From: JAVZLH01 sp038883475
GTDB lineage: Archaea > Thermoproteota > Bathyarchaeia > Bathyarchaeales > Bathycorpusculaceae
Direction: 5' to 3'
Assembly: GCA_038883475.1 (NCBI GenBank)
Contig: JAVZMA010000002.1
Coordinates: 1-64,000 of the forward strand
DNA length: 64,000 nucleotides
The translations under genes were made by a program, and so were the position numbers. Each line of letters opens with the position of its first letter. Within the stretch, counting starts at the first letter, position 1. The notes beneath the pieces are model-generated. The model worked only from the letters and a program-made list of their open reading frames with translations. It had not been told where the DNA came from and made no database searches. Below, one piece after another: positions 27,339-36,146 of the stretch.

Positions 27339-28853
27339 ATGAATGAACTTCGCCTACGTTCGCATGAGCAAAAAACTCTAATAGCCCTAAAAGAGTTAGG
27401 CGGCAAAGCCCCGGTTGACGGAGTTGTTGAAAAAAGCGGTTTAGCCCACGCCGCAGTCATGCGCGCAGCCCTGACCCTATCAACAAAGAAACTGGTAACC
27501 GTCCACGAGCAAAAGGGGACTATTGCAACCCTAAACAAAGAGGGACAACAATACGCGCGGGTTGGACTGCCAGAAAGACGCTTGCTCCGCGCCATCCTAA
27601 AACTAGGCGAAAAAGCAACCGTGGAAGAAGCCGCAAAAGAAGCCAAACTTGAAAGCGCGTTTATACCAATCGCGTTAGGATGGTTAAGCCGTAAAAACTG
27701 GGCTTCCGTAAAAGGCAGAAGTTGCGTCCTAAAAGTGGATAAAGAGCCTCCGTTTGGAAGTGACGAAAACCTTCTAAGCTTAATATCGGAAAAGGGCGCA
27801 GTTACCGTTGAGGAACTAAGCAAGGAGCAACTAGAAGCGTTAACCATGCTGAAAAAACGCAAACTAATAAAGCTGGGGGAGAAGGTACAGCGCACGCTTG
27901 AACTTACGCCAGAAGGCTGGGACACAATCCAAAAAGGGTTGAAGGTTGTTGAGGAAATAACCCAGCTAACACCCGAACTCATAATAACAAAAAAATGGCG
28001 ACAAGCAAAACTCGCAAAATTCGACGTAACCGCACAAACACCAGCAATTTTTCCAGGCAAAATGCATCCTCTACAACAGATCATCCAACGCGCCCGCGAA
28101 ATCTTCCTCGAAATGGGCTTCACAGAAATCCGCGGACCATTAGTGGAGACAGCCTTCTGGAACTTCGACGCGCTTTTCCAGCCTCAAGACCACCCAGCTA
28201 GAGAGATGATGGACACCTTTTATTTGGATAATCCAAAAGTTGGGCGCTTACCATCCAAAAAAATTGTGGACGCCGTTGCAAAAACCCATGAAGATGGTTG
28301 GATAACGGGTTCTAAGGGCTGGGGTTACAAATGGAGTCCAGAAGAGGCGAAAAGGCTTGTTCTGCGAACGCACACAACAGCTGAAACAATAAAATACCTT
28401 TCAACACACAAGAAGCCGCCCATAAAAGTTTTCTCCGTCGACAGGGTTTACAGAAACGAGCAGGTAACCTACAAAAACATAGCTGAATTCCACCAAATTG
28501 AAGGCATAGTTGTAGGCGAAAACGTCACGCTCAAAGACCTAATGGGAACACTGAAAACCTTCTACACAAAGTTCGGATTGGAGAAAATAGAGTTTTGGCC
28601 GTGCTACTTCCCTTACACTGAGCCTTCAGCCCAAGCCATGGTTTACCACCCGAAACTTGGACGTTGGATGGAACTCTGCGGAATGGGTTTGTTTAGGCCG
28701 GAGGTTCTTGCGCCGATGGGTATTAAATGTCAAGTTTTGGCTTGGGGTGGGGGCTTGGAGCGTCTAGCCATGATTGAGTTGGGGTTGGATGACATTAGGC
28801 TTCTTTACGCCAACAATTTAGAGTGGCTTAGGAGGACACCATTATGCCAGTAA
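27339..28853 (+). CDS. pheS: phenylalanyl-tRNA synthetase alpha subunit
   Basis: Catalytic class II subunit. The first 200 residues are winged-helix repeats typical of archaeal/eukaryal PheS (NELRLRSHEQKTLIALKEL, GEKATVEEAAKEAKL). The catalytic half has HPLQQIIQRAREIFLEMGF, motif 2 VFSVDRVYRNEQVTYK with EFHQIEG, and motif 3 LAWGGGLERLAMIELGLDD. 504 residues is the normal archaeal size. It overlaps pheT by ten bases. ATG 27339 with GGGAGA upstream. Confidence 0.96.
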   Translation: MNELRLRSHEQKTLIALKELGGKAPVDGVVEKSGLAHAAVMRAALTLSTKKLVTVHEQKGTIATLNKEGQQYARVGLPERRLLRAILKLGEKATVEEAAKEAKLESAFIPIALGWLSRKNWASVKGRSCVLKVDKEPPFGSDENLLSLISEKGAVTVEELSKEQLEALTMLKKRKLIKLGEKVQRTLELTPEGWDTIQKGLKVVEEITQLTPELIITKKWRQAKLAKFDVTAQTPAIFPGKMHPLQQIIQRAREIFLEMGFTEIRGPLVETAFWNFDALFQPQDHPAREMMDTFYLDNPKVGRLPSKKIVDAVAKTHEDGWITGSKGWGYKWSPEEAKRLVLRTHTTAETIKYLSTHKKPPIKVFSVDRVYRNEQVTYKNIAEFHQIEGIVVGENVTLKDLMGTLKTFYTKFGLEKIEFWPCYFPYTEPSAQAMVYHPKLGRWMELCGMGLFRPEVLAPMGIKCQVLAWGGGLERLAMIELGLDDIRLLYANNLEWLRRTPLCQ

Positions 28854-30511
28854 TCACGCTTTACGAGAAGAAAATTTCCAAGTTTTTGGGCAGAGAAATA
28901 ACAGTTAAAGAACTTGTTAGGCAGCTGCCATGGATAGGCTTCGACATAGAGGAAATAGGCGAAAACTACGTTAAAGTGGAATACAACCCAAACCGCATCG
29001 ACTTCTGCAGCTACGCTGGAGTTGCCAGAGCATTAAAAGGCTTCATGGGTTTGGAGGAGGGAATCCCAAAATACGAGGCGAAAGAGCCTAAAATCACGCT
29101 TTTCGTGGACGAGGCAGTTGCCAAAGTTAGACCCTTCATGCTTGCAGGCGCCGTCTACGATTTGGAGTTAGACGAGGATTCCATTGTTGAATTGATGGAT
29201 ATGCAAGAGGACCTCCACTGGGGAGTTGGCAGAGACAGAAAGAAGGTTTCTATAGGAATTCATAATTTGGATGTTGTTAAATCGCCATTCACTTACACGG
29301 CTGTTGAGCCTACAAGCGTGAAGTTTGTTCCGCTTGGAAAAACTGAAGAAATGAACTTGAAAGAAATTTTGGAGAAACATGAGAAGGGAATAGCCTACCG
29401 CCACATTATAGACTGGTCTCCGAAATACCCGCTTCTAATAGACAAGAACGGAGCAGTCTTGTCAATGCCGCCCATAATAAACGGCGAACTAACACGGGTA
29501 AGCGCTGAAACAAAAAACCTGTTTTTGGATGTTACTGGCACAAGCTACGAGGCAGTGGAAAAAAGCCTAAACATACTGGCAACAGCCCTAGCCGACATGG
29601 GAGGCACGTTGGAAAAGGTTTATGTGAAATATCATGACAAAACAGTTGTTTCACCAAACTTAGAACCTGAAAAAATGACGTTAAGAATTGATTATGCAAA
29701 TAGGCTTTTGGGCTTGAAGCTTTCAGAGACAGAAACCATAAAGTGCTTGCGTAAATGCAGATTAGACGCGAAAACGGTGGATAAGGGCGTTTTGGAAGTT
29801 TCTTATCCAGCCTACAGAATCGACATAATGCACGAAGCGGATTTGGTTGAGGAAGTTGCCATAGGCTACGGCTATTATAGGCTTAAGCCCACAATCCCAG
29901 CCGCAATAACCGTGGGAGAACAGCACCCCGCCAACAGACTAGCGAACACGGTTCGACAAATAATGGCGGGTTTAGGATATTTGGAAGTTATGAACTTTAC
30001 ACTAACAAACGAACGCCTCCACTACGATTTCATGAGGATAAAGCCACAGAAGCCAATTAAACTAGCCAACCCAGTTTCAAAGGAATACACTATAATGCGG
30101 CAGCTTCTACTACCATGCTTAGTTAAGAACCTGGCTGAAAACAAACATGAAAGCTTCCCCCAAAGGCTCTTCGAAGTTTCAGATGTCGCAAAGATAAACT
30201 TAAAATTGGAAACAATGTGTGAGAGAAGACTTCATGTGGCTGCTGTCTCATCACATTCCACAGCAAACTTCACAGAGATGAAATCCACGGTTGAGGCTTT
30301 ACTCTCAAATCTGGGCTTGAAAAACTGGCAAATCAAAGCCGCAAAACATCCAAGCTTCTTAGAAGGCAGAACAGCCGCAATACACGCAAAAAACAAGCAA
30401 ATAGGCTTTTTAGGCGAAATCCACCCAGAAGTCCTAAACAACTTTGAACTCGAAAACCCAACAGCAGCCTTCGAAATAGACCTAGAAACGCTCATACCAA
30501 GAAAAACCTAG
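28844..30511 (+). CDS. pheT: phenylalanyl-tRNA synthetase beta subunit
   Basis: 555-residue archaeal/eukaryal-type beta subunit, shorter than bacterial ones because the N-terminal EMAP-like domain is missing. It begins with MPVITLYEKKISKFLG and EYNPNRIDFCSYAGVARALKGF, includes the B3/B4 editing region (FLDVTGTSYEAVEKSLN), the B5 domain (SYPAYRIDIMHEADLVEE) and a C-terminal catalytic-like domain (FTLTNERLHYDFM, RLFEVSDVAKI, GFLGEIHPEVL). It forms a heterotetramer with PheS. A GGGGGTAGCCCCC hairpin follows the stop. Confidence 0.96.
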   Translation: MPVITLYEKKISKFLGREITVKELVRQLPWIGFDIEEIGENYVKVEYNPNRIDFCSYAGVARALKGFMGLEEGIPKYEAKEPKITLFVDEAVAKVRPFMLAGAVYDLELDEDSIVELMDMQEDLHWGVGRDRKKVSIGIHNLDVVKSPFTYTAVEPTSVKFVPLGKTEEMNLKEILEKHEKGIAYRHIIDWSPKYPLLIDKNGAVLSMPPIINGELTRVSAETKNLFLDVTGTSYEAVEKSLNILATALADMGGTLEKVYVKYHDKTVVSPNLEPEKMTLRIDYANRLLGLKLSETETIKCLRKCRLDAKTVDKGVLEVSYPAYRIDIMHEADLVEEVAIGYGYYRLKPTIPAAITVGEQHPANRLANTVRQIMAGLGYLEVMNFTLTNERLHYDFMRIKPQKPIKLANPVSKEYTIMRQLLLPCLVKNLAENKHESFPQRLFEVSDVAKINLKLETMCERRLHVAAVSSHSTANFTEMKSTVEALLSNLGLKNWQIKAAKHPSFLEGRTAAIHAKNKQIGFLGEIHPEVLNNFELENPTAAFEIDLETLIPRKT

Positions 30512-30512
30512 A

Positions 30513-30525
30513 GGGGGTAGCCCCC
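30513..30525 (+). terminator. small GC hairpin after pheT
   Basis: GGGGG-TAG-CCCCC lies two bases behind the pheT stop. It is followed by a T-rich stretch (TATTGGTTGATTTTC) rather than a clean T run, so it may be a processing or stability element instead of a terminator. Confidence 0.35.
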
Positions 30526-30595
30526 TATTGGTTGATTTTCAAACCAAAAACACATAAAACAGCAACATTTAACTTACTGCACGCTAAAACTATGA

Positions 30596-30830
30596 TTCGG
30601 CAATGATCAGACAGAGCCTCCCTAATCCCACCGGTTAAATCCATGCAGACGGACCCAACAAAGGCAAAAAGCCTATGAAGACGGGTTTACCCAAGCATGG
30701 GACACGGTGGGCGCGGGCGCAAGACCTCCCACGCCGGAGAGAGCTTAACCAAGAGGAGCGTATGGCTCCACAATGAAGTTAAGTGATAGGTATCGTGGGA
30801 AACAAACGCCCGCGAAACAACTTTTAAGTT
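30596..30830 (+). ncRNA. structured RNA candidate between pheT and tyrS
   Basis: The 356-base gap between pheT and tyrS is GC-rich in its middle and has no open frame. Long-range complementarity stacks into one rod: CGCGGGCG (30712-30719) with CGCCCGCG (30807-30814), CCCACG (30728-30733) with CGTGGG (30794-30799), CTTAAC (30744-30749) with GTTAAG (30778-30783), and GGAGC/GCTCC around 30760. ACA stands two bases after the closing stem (30817-30819), and the inner loops could hold a K-turn, as in H/ACA guides. A T-rich tail follows and CATTTAAC near 30568 could be the TATA box. The 5' half (30600-30711) also has hairpins. The family is not identified. Confidence 0.55.
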
Positions 30831-30867
30831 TCGCTTTTGCATAGAATGTTGGAAGGCTTGACAAGGT

Positions 30868-31944
30868 TTGGATATAGAAACAAAGATTAATTTAATTAAG
30901 AAACCGCCAACCGAAGAGGTTCTCGTTGAAAGCGAGCTACGGGAACTTTTAGAAACTAACGAGCACCCAGGACATTACATCGGCTTTGAGATTTCAGGTT
31001 TGCTACATTTGGGAAACCTCGTCATTTCAGGATTCAAAATAAACGATTTCCTAAAGGCTGGAATAAGATGCCAAGTTTATTTGGCGGACTGGCACAGCTT
31101 CATAAACGACAAGATGGGCGGGGACTGGAACAAAATTTTGATGGCGGCAAAATATTATGAAAAGGCGTTTAAATTTTTCTGTCCAGGAGTGAAAATTGTT
31201 TTAGGCTCTGAGTTATACCGCAACAACGATGAGTATTGGCGGAACCTCATCCGCTTTGCTAAACATATGACGATTGCGAGAAGCAGACGGTGCATGACGA
31301 TAATGGGAAGAAGCGAATTTGAAAAGCTTGACCTCTCCCAATACTTTTACGCGCCAATGCAAGCGGTCGACGTAAAAACCATAGGCGCCGACATCCCCCA
31401 CGGCGGAATGGACCAACGTAAGGCGCATGTTTTGGCGAGGGAAATTTTTCCGAAAATGGGATGGAAAAAGCCTGTGGCGGTTCATCACCACCTTTTGATG
31501 GGAATAGCCAAACCAGTAACGCTTAAGGCGAGAACGAAGCTTGAGCAGGTTGAGGCAAGCAAGATGAGTAAATCAAAGCCTTGGACAGCAATTTTCATCC
31601 ACGACAGCGAAGAGGAGATACTGACGAAGTTGCAAAAGGCATGGTGTCCAGAAAGACAGACGGAATTCAACCCAATACTGGAAATAGCAAAGCATGTGAT
31701 ATTCCATGAAAGAGAAACCTTTGAAATAGAAAGACCGGCAAAGTTCGGCGGCACACTACGGTTCTCAAGTTATCAAGAGTTGGAGAAAGAATACAGCCAA
31801 GGAAAAGTTCATCCTCAAGATCTGAAAAATGCTGTGGCGAAAGAATTAGCCAAAATCCTTGAACCAGTCAGAAAATACTTTGAAACAGACAAAGAAGCAA
31901 AAGAATGCTTAAACGTTGTAAAAAGCTTTGAAGTTTCAAGGTAA
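30868..31944 (+). CDS. tyrS: tyrosyl-tRNA synthetase
   Basis: Archaeal-type class I synthetase of 358 residues, without the bacterial S4 domain. GFEISGLLHLGN is the HIGH region, YLADWHSFINDKMGG the tyrosine-binding region, MQAVDVKTIGADIPHGGMDQ the dimer/ATP region and ASKMSKSKP the KMSKS loop. Starts with TTG 30868; no ATG or GTG fits. It overlaps the next gene and follows the RNA candidate, so the leader may matter for expression. Confidence 0.92.
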   Translation: MDIETKINLIKKPPTEEVLVESELRELLETNEHPGHYIGFEISGLLHLGNLVISGFKINDFLKAGIRCQVYLADWHSFINDKMGGDWNKILMAAKYYEKAFKFFCPGVKIVLGSELYRNNDEYWRNLIRFAKHMTIARSRRCMTIMGRSEFEKLDLSQYFYAPMQAVDVKTIGADIPHGGMDQRKAHVLAREIFPKMGWKKPVAVHHHLLMGIAKPVTLKARTKLEQVEASKMSKSKPWTAIFIHDSEEEILTKLQKAWCPERQTEFNPILEIAKHVIFHERETFEIERPAKFGGTLRFSSYQELEKEYSQGKVHPQDLKNAVAKELAKILEPVRKYFETDKEAKECLNVVKSFEVSR

Positions 31945-31948
31945 AAAC

Positions 31949-32365
31949 TTGTCAACCCATCTTAAAGAGAAAGAGGAAAAAATTCTCAAAGTATTAGAGC
32001 AGTTAGCCGAGGAATCCGCGAAAGGAACGCCAATAATTGTGGAAGGAAAAAATGACATAACCACATTAAGAGCTTTAGGCGTTAAGGGAAAAATCCTATC
32101 AGCAAAAACCGGCGGAAAATCCCTGTTGGAAACAATCTCTGAAATAGAAAAACAAGAGCCAAGAGAGGTTATTCTTCTACTGGATTTTGACAGACGAGGA
32201 AAAGAGTTGACTGAAAGACTAAAACAACAATTGGAGAAAATTGGGATAAACCCGAACCTCTCGTTTTGGCGTGAACTTTCGCTGCTTGTCAGTAGAGAAG
32301 TTAAAGACATTGAAGGCTTAGCCACCTACATGGAAAACTTAAAGAGGAAGATTTGTAATTCATAA
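31949..32365 (+). CDS. Toprim-domain protein
   Basis: About 138 residues containing a small Toprim fold: the Glu motif PIIVEGKNDITTLRALG and the DxD motif ILLLDFDRRGKE. It resembles the UPF0292 family of stand-alone Toprim proteins. TTG 31949 has AAGGT six bases upstream, so the start within the tyrS end is placed there rather than at TTG 31928. Toprim proteins cut or bind nucleic acid phosphates; the substrate here is unknown. It lies 106 bases before the dnaG gene, whose product also uses a Toprim domain. Confidence 0.8.
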   Translation: MSTHLKEKEEKILKVLEQLAEESAKGTPIIVEGKNDITTLRALGVKGKILSAKTGGKSLLETISEIEKQEPREVILLLDFDRRGKELTERLKQQLEKIGINPNLSFWRELSLLVSREVKDIEGLATYMENLKRKICNS

Positions 32366-32471
32366 AAGTAATATAGAGCAACAGTCAACTGTGAAAGTTA
32401 GCAGTGTTGAGAGCAATTCTCTCATCACATGATTGAAACTAACCTAGCATAATAGCAGGAGGTGCACGCTT

Positions 32472-33614
32472 ACGGGTTCATCACAAGCGTTTACCGTAAA
32501 GTATGTCATACATGCAAAATTCGAAATAGAAGGAGTAGTTGAAAAACCAGACGTTATAGGTGCAGTTTTCGGACAAACAGAAGGACTTTTCGGACCAGAA
32601 CTAGACCTAAGAGAACTGCAAAAATCGGGAAGAATCGGGAGAATAGAAATTGAGCTTCACTCAAAAAACGACAGGACAACAGGTACAATAACCATTCCAA
32701 CAAGCATGGACAGAGTCTCCACAGCATTAATCGCAGCAAGTATAGAAAGCATAAACCGCGTTGGACCGTGTGCCGCGAAAGTAATTCTAGAAAAAATTGA
32801 GGACGTGAGGGAAGCCAGAAGAAAAGCAATAATCGATAGAGCCAAGGAGATTCTGCACAAGTGGACAATTGAGGCAATGCCATCCGTCGACGAAGTCTTC
32901 AGAGAGGTTGCGGAAACCCTCAAAGTCGCAAAAGTTGAAAAGTACGGACCAGAAGAATTGTCTGCGGGTCCAGAAGTTGACAGTTCAAAGGAAGTAATAA
33001 TAGTTGAGGGCAGAGCAGACGTAATAAACCTCATGCGGTGCGGGCTGCTAAATGTAATAGCCATGGAAGGAGCTAAGGTTCCGGAAACAATAAAGAGGCT
33101 CTGCAAAGAGAAGGAGGCAACAGCTTTCCTCGACGGCGACAGAGGCGGAGACCTAATCCTAAAGGAGCTTCTGCAAGTTACGAATGTAAAGTATGTTGCA
33201 AGGGCGCCAAGGGGAAGCGAAGTTGAAGAGCTAAATTGCAAGGAAATCTTTGAATCCCTCGCGGCAAAGGTTCCAGTTGAAGAACTGTTCAAACCAAAAA
33301 GGGAAAAGCCAAAACTGGAATTTCCAAAAGAGGTTGTTCAAACAATCAAAGAACTTGAGGGAACATTAGAGGCTGTTCTTCTGAACGATAAGTTGGAGCA
33401 AATAGAGCGATTGCCTGTAAGCCAACTAGCCGAAAGGCTCCAGCAAATAGAAGGCGTAAACACAATTATTTTTGATGGCATAATAACGCAGAGGATTGTT
33501 GATGTTGCCAGCGAGAAAAACATAAAAACCATTATCGCATCCCGCATTTCGGAAGCTGTAAAATCGCCATTAAACGTCCAACTCATAACATTCTCAGAGG
33601 TTGCCGAAAGCTAA
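32472..33614 (+). CDS. dnaG: archaeal DnaG-like protein, non-standard start
   Basis: Archaeal DnaG, which has primase activity in vitro and is a core partner of the RNA exosome. The conserved N-terminus is KYVIHAKFEIEGVVEKPDVIG and FGQTEGLFGPELDLRELQ (each read in pieces), then IESINRVGPCAAKVILEKI and the Toprim motifs EVIIVEGRADVINLMRCG (about residue 175) and TAFLDGDRGGDLI. The first ATG in frame is 32706, far inside this conserved part. The frame is open back to 32448 but has no ATG, GTG or TTG. GGAGGTG at 32458-32464 points to ACG at 32472 as the start. About 380 residues. Confidence 0.85.
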   Translation, partial: TGSSQAFTVKYVIHAKFEIEGVVEKPDVIGAVFGQTEGLFGPELDLRELQKSGRIGRIEIELHSKNDRTTGTITIPTSMDRVSTALIAASIESINRVGPCAAKVILEKIEDVREARRKAIIDRAKEILHKWTIEAMPSVDEVFREVAETLKVAKVEKYGPEELSAGPEVDSSKEVIIVEGRADVINLMRCGLLNVIAMEGAKVPETIKRLCKEKEATAFLDGDRGGDLILKELLQVTNVKYVARAPRGSEVEELNCKEIFESLAAKVPVEELFKPKREKPKLEFPKEVVQTIKELEGTLEAVLLNDKLEQIERLPVSQLAERLQQIEGVNTIIFDGIITQRIVDVASEKNIKTIIASRISEAVKSPLNVQLITFSEVAES

Positions 33615-35995
33615 GCGGCAAAAAAGTCTGTAAGCTTTCTAACTTCCTTCTCCTCGACAGTTGAGGTTAGCAGTTGCTCTTCGGTTATGCCGAAACACTC
33701 GAGAATTCTAGCTGCGACTGGCACAACCTGTTTAGTCACGTAATATTCTATATCGACTTCGTCGTAGGAAGCGAACATGTATGGTTTAACCCTCTCATAT
33801 AAGCGTCCACCGCCTGTAACAACAACATAGCCCACTTTGTCGCCAACCGTAAGCTTCCAGCCCTTATCCGCCAACATCTTCGCAGCCTCAACATGTGAAG
33901 CCCTAACCTCATATTCTTCCGGAGGCTTTGTTAATGTTTTCCAGATTATTAAATTGCGGTAGGGAACGCGTTTCTGCCTAAGTTCGTAAATGAACTGCTG
34001 CACAAACTTTGCGGCTTTCTTCGGCGACTGCTCCTTTAAAACAATTTCAAGAACCTTTTCCTGAACATTTTTCGCTACAACAGCCCAATCACCCCTTATA
34101 ACCTCTAAACCAACAATGTCAAGCCTTCCATCGGGTAAAAGCCCAGCATAACGCTTTTTTGCTTCAGTAAAGAAAATGCGGGTGTAAACTTTGTCAGGCT
34201 TAATTTCTAATCCAAGTTTCTCTTCAATTTCCCTCGAGAATTTTTCAACTTTGTCAGGCTCATGCTTTATGAATATGCTGTCCGTGTCTCCGTAAACAAC
34301 CTTCAACCCCAACCTTTTGGCAATTTCAATGGTCGTTAGAATTGTGTGTCGCCCCCATGCCGTTGCGGCTTCAGCAACGGGCTTAATATACCAACGCGCT
34401 CCGACCCATCCAGCATAACCGTAAGAGGCATTGGTTATCACTTTAACAGCCTTTTGGCGAGCATCCAAAACACGATGTTCAACGCTTCCAGCAGAAACAG
34501 CCTTCATTCTTGAGCGAATTTCGTTCCGAACTTTGATGAGGTGGGATAAAACCTCTTTGTAGAAGCCGGCGGGCTCCTTCCGAAACTTGTGCTTGACCTC
34601 TGGAGCCTCATAAACTCCGCATGGCGGGATGGGCTCTTTCGGAGAAACATAAGTGTCTGGGGACAGGTTGTAGGTTATCATTATGTTCGGGTACATTGCT
34701 GCAAAATCCAGAACAGCGATATTCTCGTGGAGCCCGGGTTCTGGGCTTAGCACTATGGCTCCAGCATACGGGCGGTAAGGCTGCTCTATCCTTTTCGGTA
34801 TAAGTTCGCCTATTTTTTGGGCGTGTTTTATCAGGAACCATTCAACCCTAAAGCCCACAGCTGCTGTTCCAACATGGTCTAGAGGCAGTCCAACAAGGTT
34901 TGAGAGTTGCATAGCAAAATCCATTATGGACTCGGCTATTCCCATGATGCAGCGAACGTTTTCCATCGAGAACTTTTTCAGAATCTCCCTTTTCTCCCGG
35001 TTATCCCAGTAATCCGCGAAATCCACATCATCAATTATTGTGCGTTCCCCAACTTTCATAACGCCCAAATAATCCGCCAAATTCTCAAGAGTTTTAACCT
35101 TAACCTCTGGAAACTCATCCGCGAAATCAGATATGTCCATGTTGGCGCGTCCAGTCAGCGAAACATGTCCGTAGACGCTTGTATGTGGTTCGGTTTTTGC
35201 TCTATCAACTGTTAAGCGTAATCCAAGCTTTTTGCATCTCTCTTTTAGGTATTGCCAATCTTGTCTATTGACGCCGTACCCAACAATTATGTCTGGGTCG
35301 AAGCTTTGAACATAGCCTATAAAAGATTCTAGGAGCCGCTTGTCATCTTTGTTTTCATCTGCCAAAAACTGCCTTTGTTCGCCAGTGTTTGTTGCCACAG
35401 AAATTATGACAACTGGGTTTCTGTCCGGTTTGGGAGAGCCTTCACGGCTGTAGCATATTGTTGAGAACCCTAAAATTCTCAACTGTGGAGTTTTTGTTTC
35501 TTCAACAAATTTTGGGAATGCCTTCGCCACGTAAACCTTGTCTACTTGAACATTTGTTTTGCTTGTTTCTTCAGCAACTTCAACTTCGTGCCATCCGCAT
35601 GGGACAATGTTGTTGTCGATTAGATAACGCATGGAATATCGAATGTCGTCTTCGAGGCATTCTTTAACTCCTTCGAGTTTTCGAAAGGCTTTAGCGTATT
35701 TCGGTATCAAATCGGGGTTCTGGCAGTAAACCTTCACGGCTTTCACAGGCTTTCCGAAGAACTTTTTATCCACAACCTCAAGTTTTACAATAAATGGATG
35801 ATGCACCTTTTCAATTTCCCTTATAACTTTCGCTGGGTCAAAGCCTTCTTTAACAACAACATAAAAGTAGGCAAGGAAACCCCTATCAATAACAAGCACT
35901 CTTTCCCCAGAGTCTCCAATGCTCCACAGCCAAATCTCGGGCACTCCATTCTTAATCTCGTAGTTCACGTCCAAAAGCCAAAACTCAACCTTCAT
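33611..35995 (-). CDS. family-B DNA polymerase with degenerate exonuclease site
   Basis: 794-residue PolB beginning MKVEFWLLDVNYE; ATG 35995 has GGGAG upstream and is preferred over TTG 36013. Polymerase motifs are intact: motif A LDFAAMYPNIMITYN (Asp about 430), motif B KVITNASYGYAGW, motif C VYGDTDSIF (Asp 570 and 572). The proofreading domain is present but its carboxylates are not: exo I reads LGFSTICYS where FDIE is expected (about 177-180), exo II reads VGYGVNRQDW, and exo III reads FSMENVRC with Asn 346 in place of Asp. Predicted to polymerise without 3'-5' proofreading. Its stop overlaps that of dnaG by three bases. Confidence 0.9.
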   Translation of the reverse strand: MKVEFWLLDVNYEIKNGVPEIWLWSIGDSGERVLVIDRGFLAYFYVVVKEGFDPAKVIREIEKVHHPFIVKLEVVDKKFFGKPVKAVKVYCQNPDLIPKYAKAFRKLEGVKECLEDDIRYSMRYLIDNNIVPCGWHEVEVAEETSKTNVQVDKVYVAKAFPKFVEETKTPQLRILGFSTICYSREGSPKPDRNPVVIISVATNTGEQRQFLADENKDDKRLLESFIGYVQSFDPDIIVGYGVNRQDWQYLKERCKKLGLRLTVDRAKTEPHTSVYGHVSLTGRANMDISDFADEFPEVKVKTLENLADYLGVMKVGERTIIDDVDFADYWDNREKREILKKFSMENVRCIMGIAESIMDFAMQLSNLVGLPLDHVGTAAVGFRVEWFLIKHAQKIGELIPKRIEQPYRPYAGAIVLSPEPGLHENIAVLDFAAMYPNIMITYNLSPDTYVSPKEPIPPCGVYEAPEVKHKFRKEPAGFYKEVLSHLIKVRNEIRSRMKAVSAGSVEHRVLDARQKAVKVITNASYGYAGWVGARWYIKPVAEAATAWGRHTILTTIEIAKRLGLKVVYGDTDSIFIKHEPDKVEKFSREIEEKLGLEIKPDKVYTRIFFTEAKKRYAGLLPDGRLDIVGLEVIRGDWAVVAKNVQEKVLEIVLKEQSPKKAAKFVQQFIYELRQKRVPYRNLIIWKTLTKPPEEYEVRASHVEAAKMLADKGWKLTVGDKVGYVVVTGGGRLYERVKPYMFASYDEVDIEYYVTKQVVPVAARILECFGITEEQLLTSTVEEKEVRKLTDFFAA

Positions 35996-36146
35996 GAGCG
36001 CTCCCGTTCCCAACTATCTAATGTTGTTAACAAAGTTTTTGAATGCTTCGCTAAAATCGCCGCTCGTTTTGTCTGCGCCCCTAAACAGGTGCAGATGAAT
36101 TCGCAATAAATAAGGTTTAAGTAACTTTTACCGCTCACCACAGTAT

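Noticed and set aside
30596..30830. Assignment of the structured RNA to RNase P, SRP RNA or a T-box
   Set aside because: I could not find the P4 conserved regions of RNase P, the GGAA/AGCA helix 8 signature of SRP, or a T-box antiterminator; so it is left unnamed.
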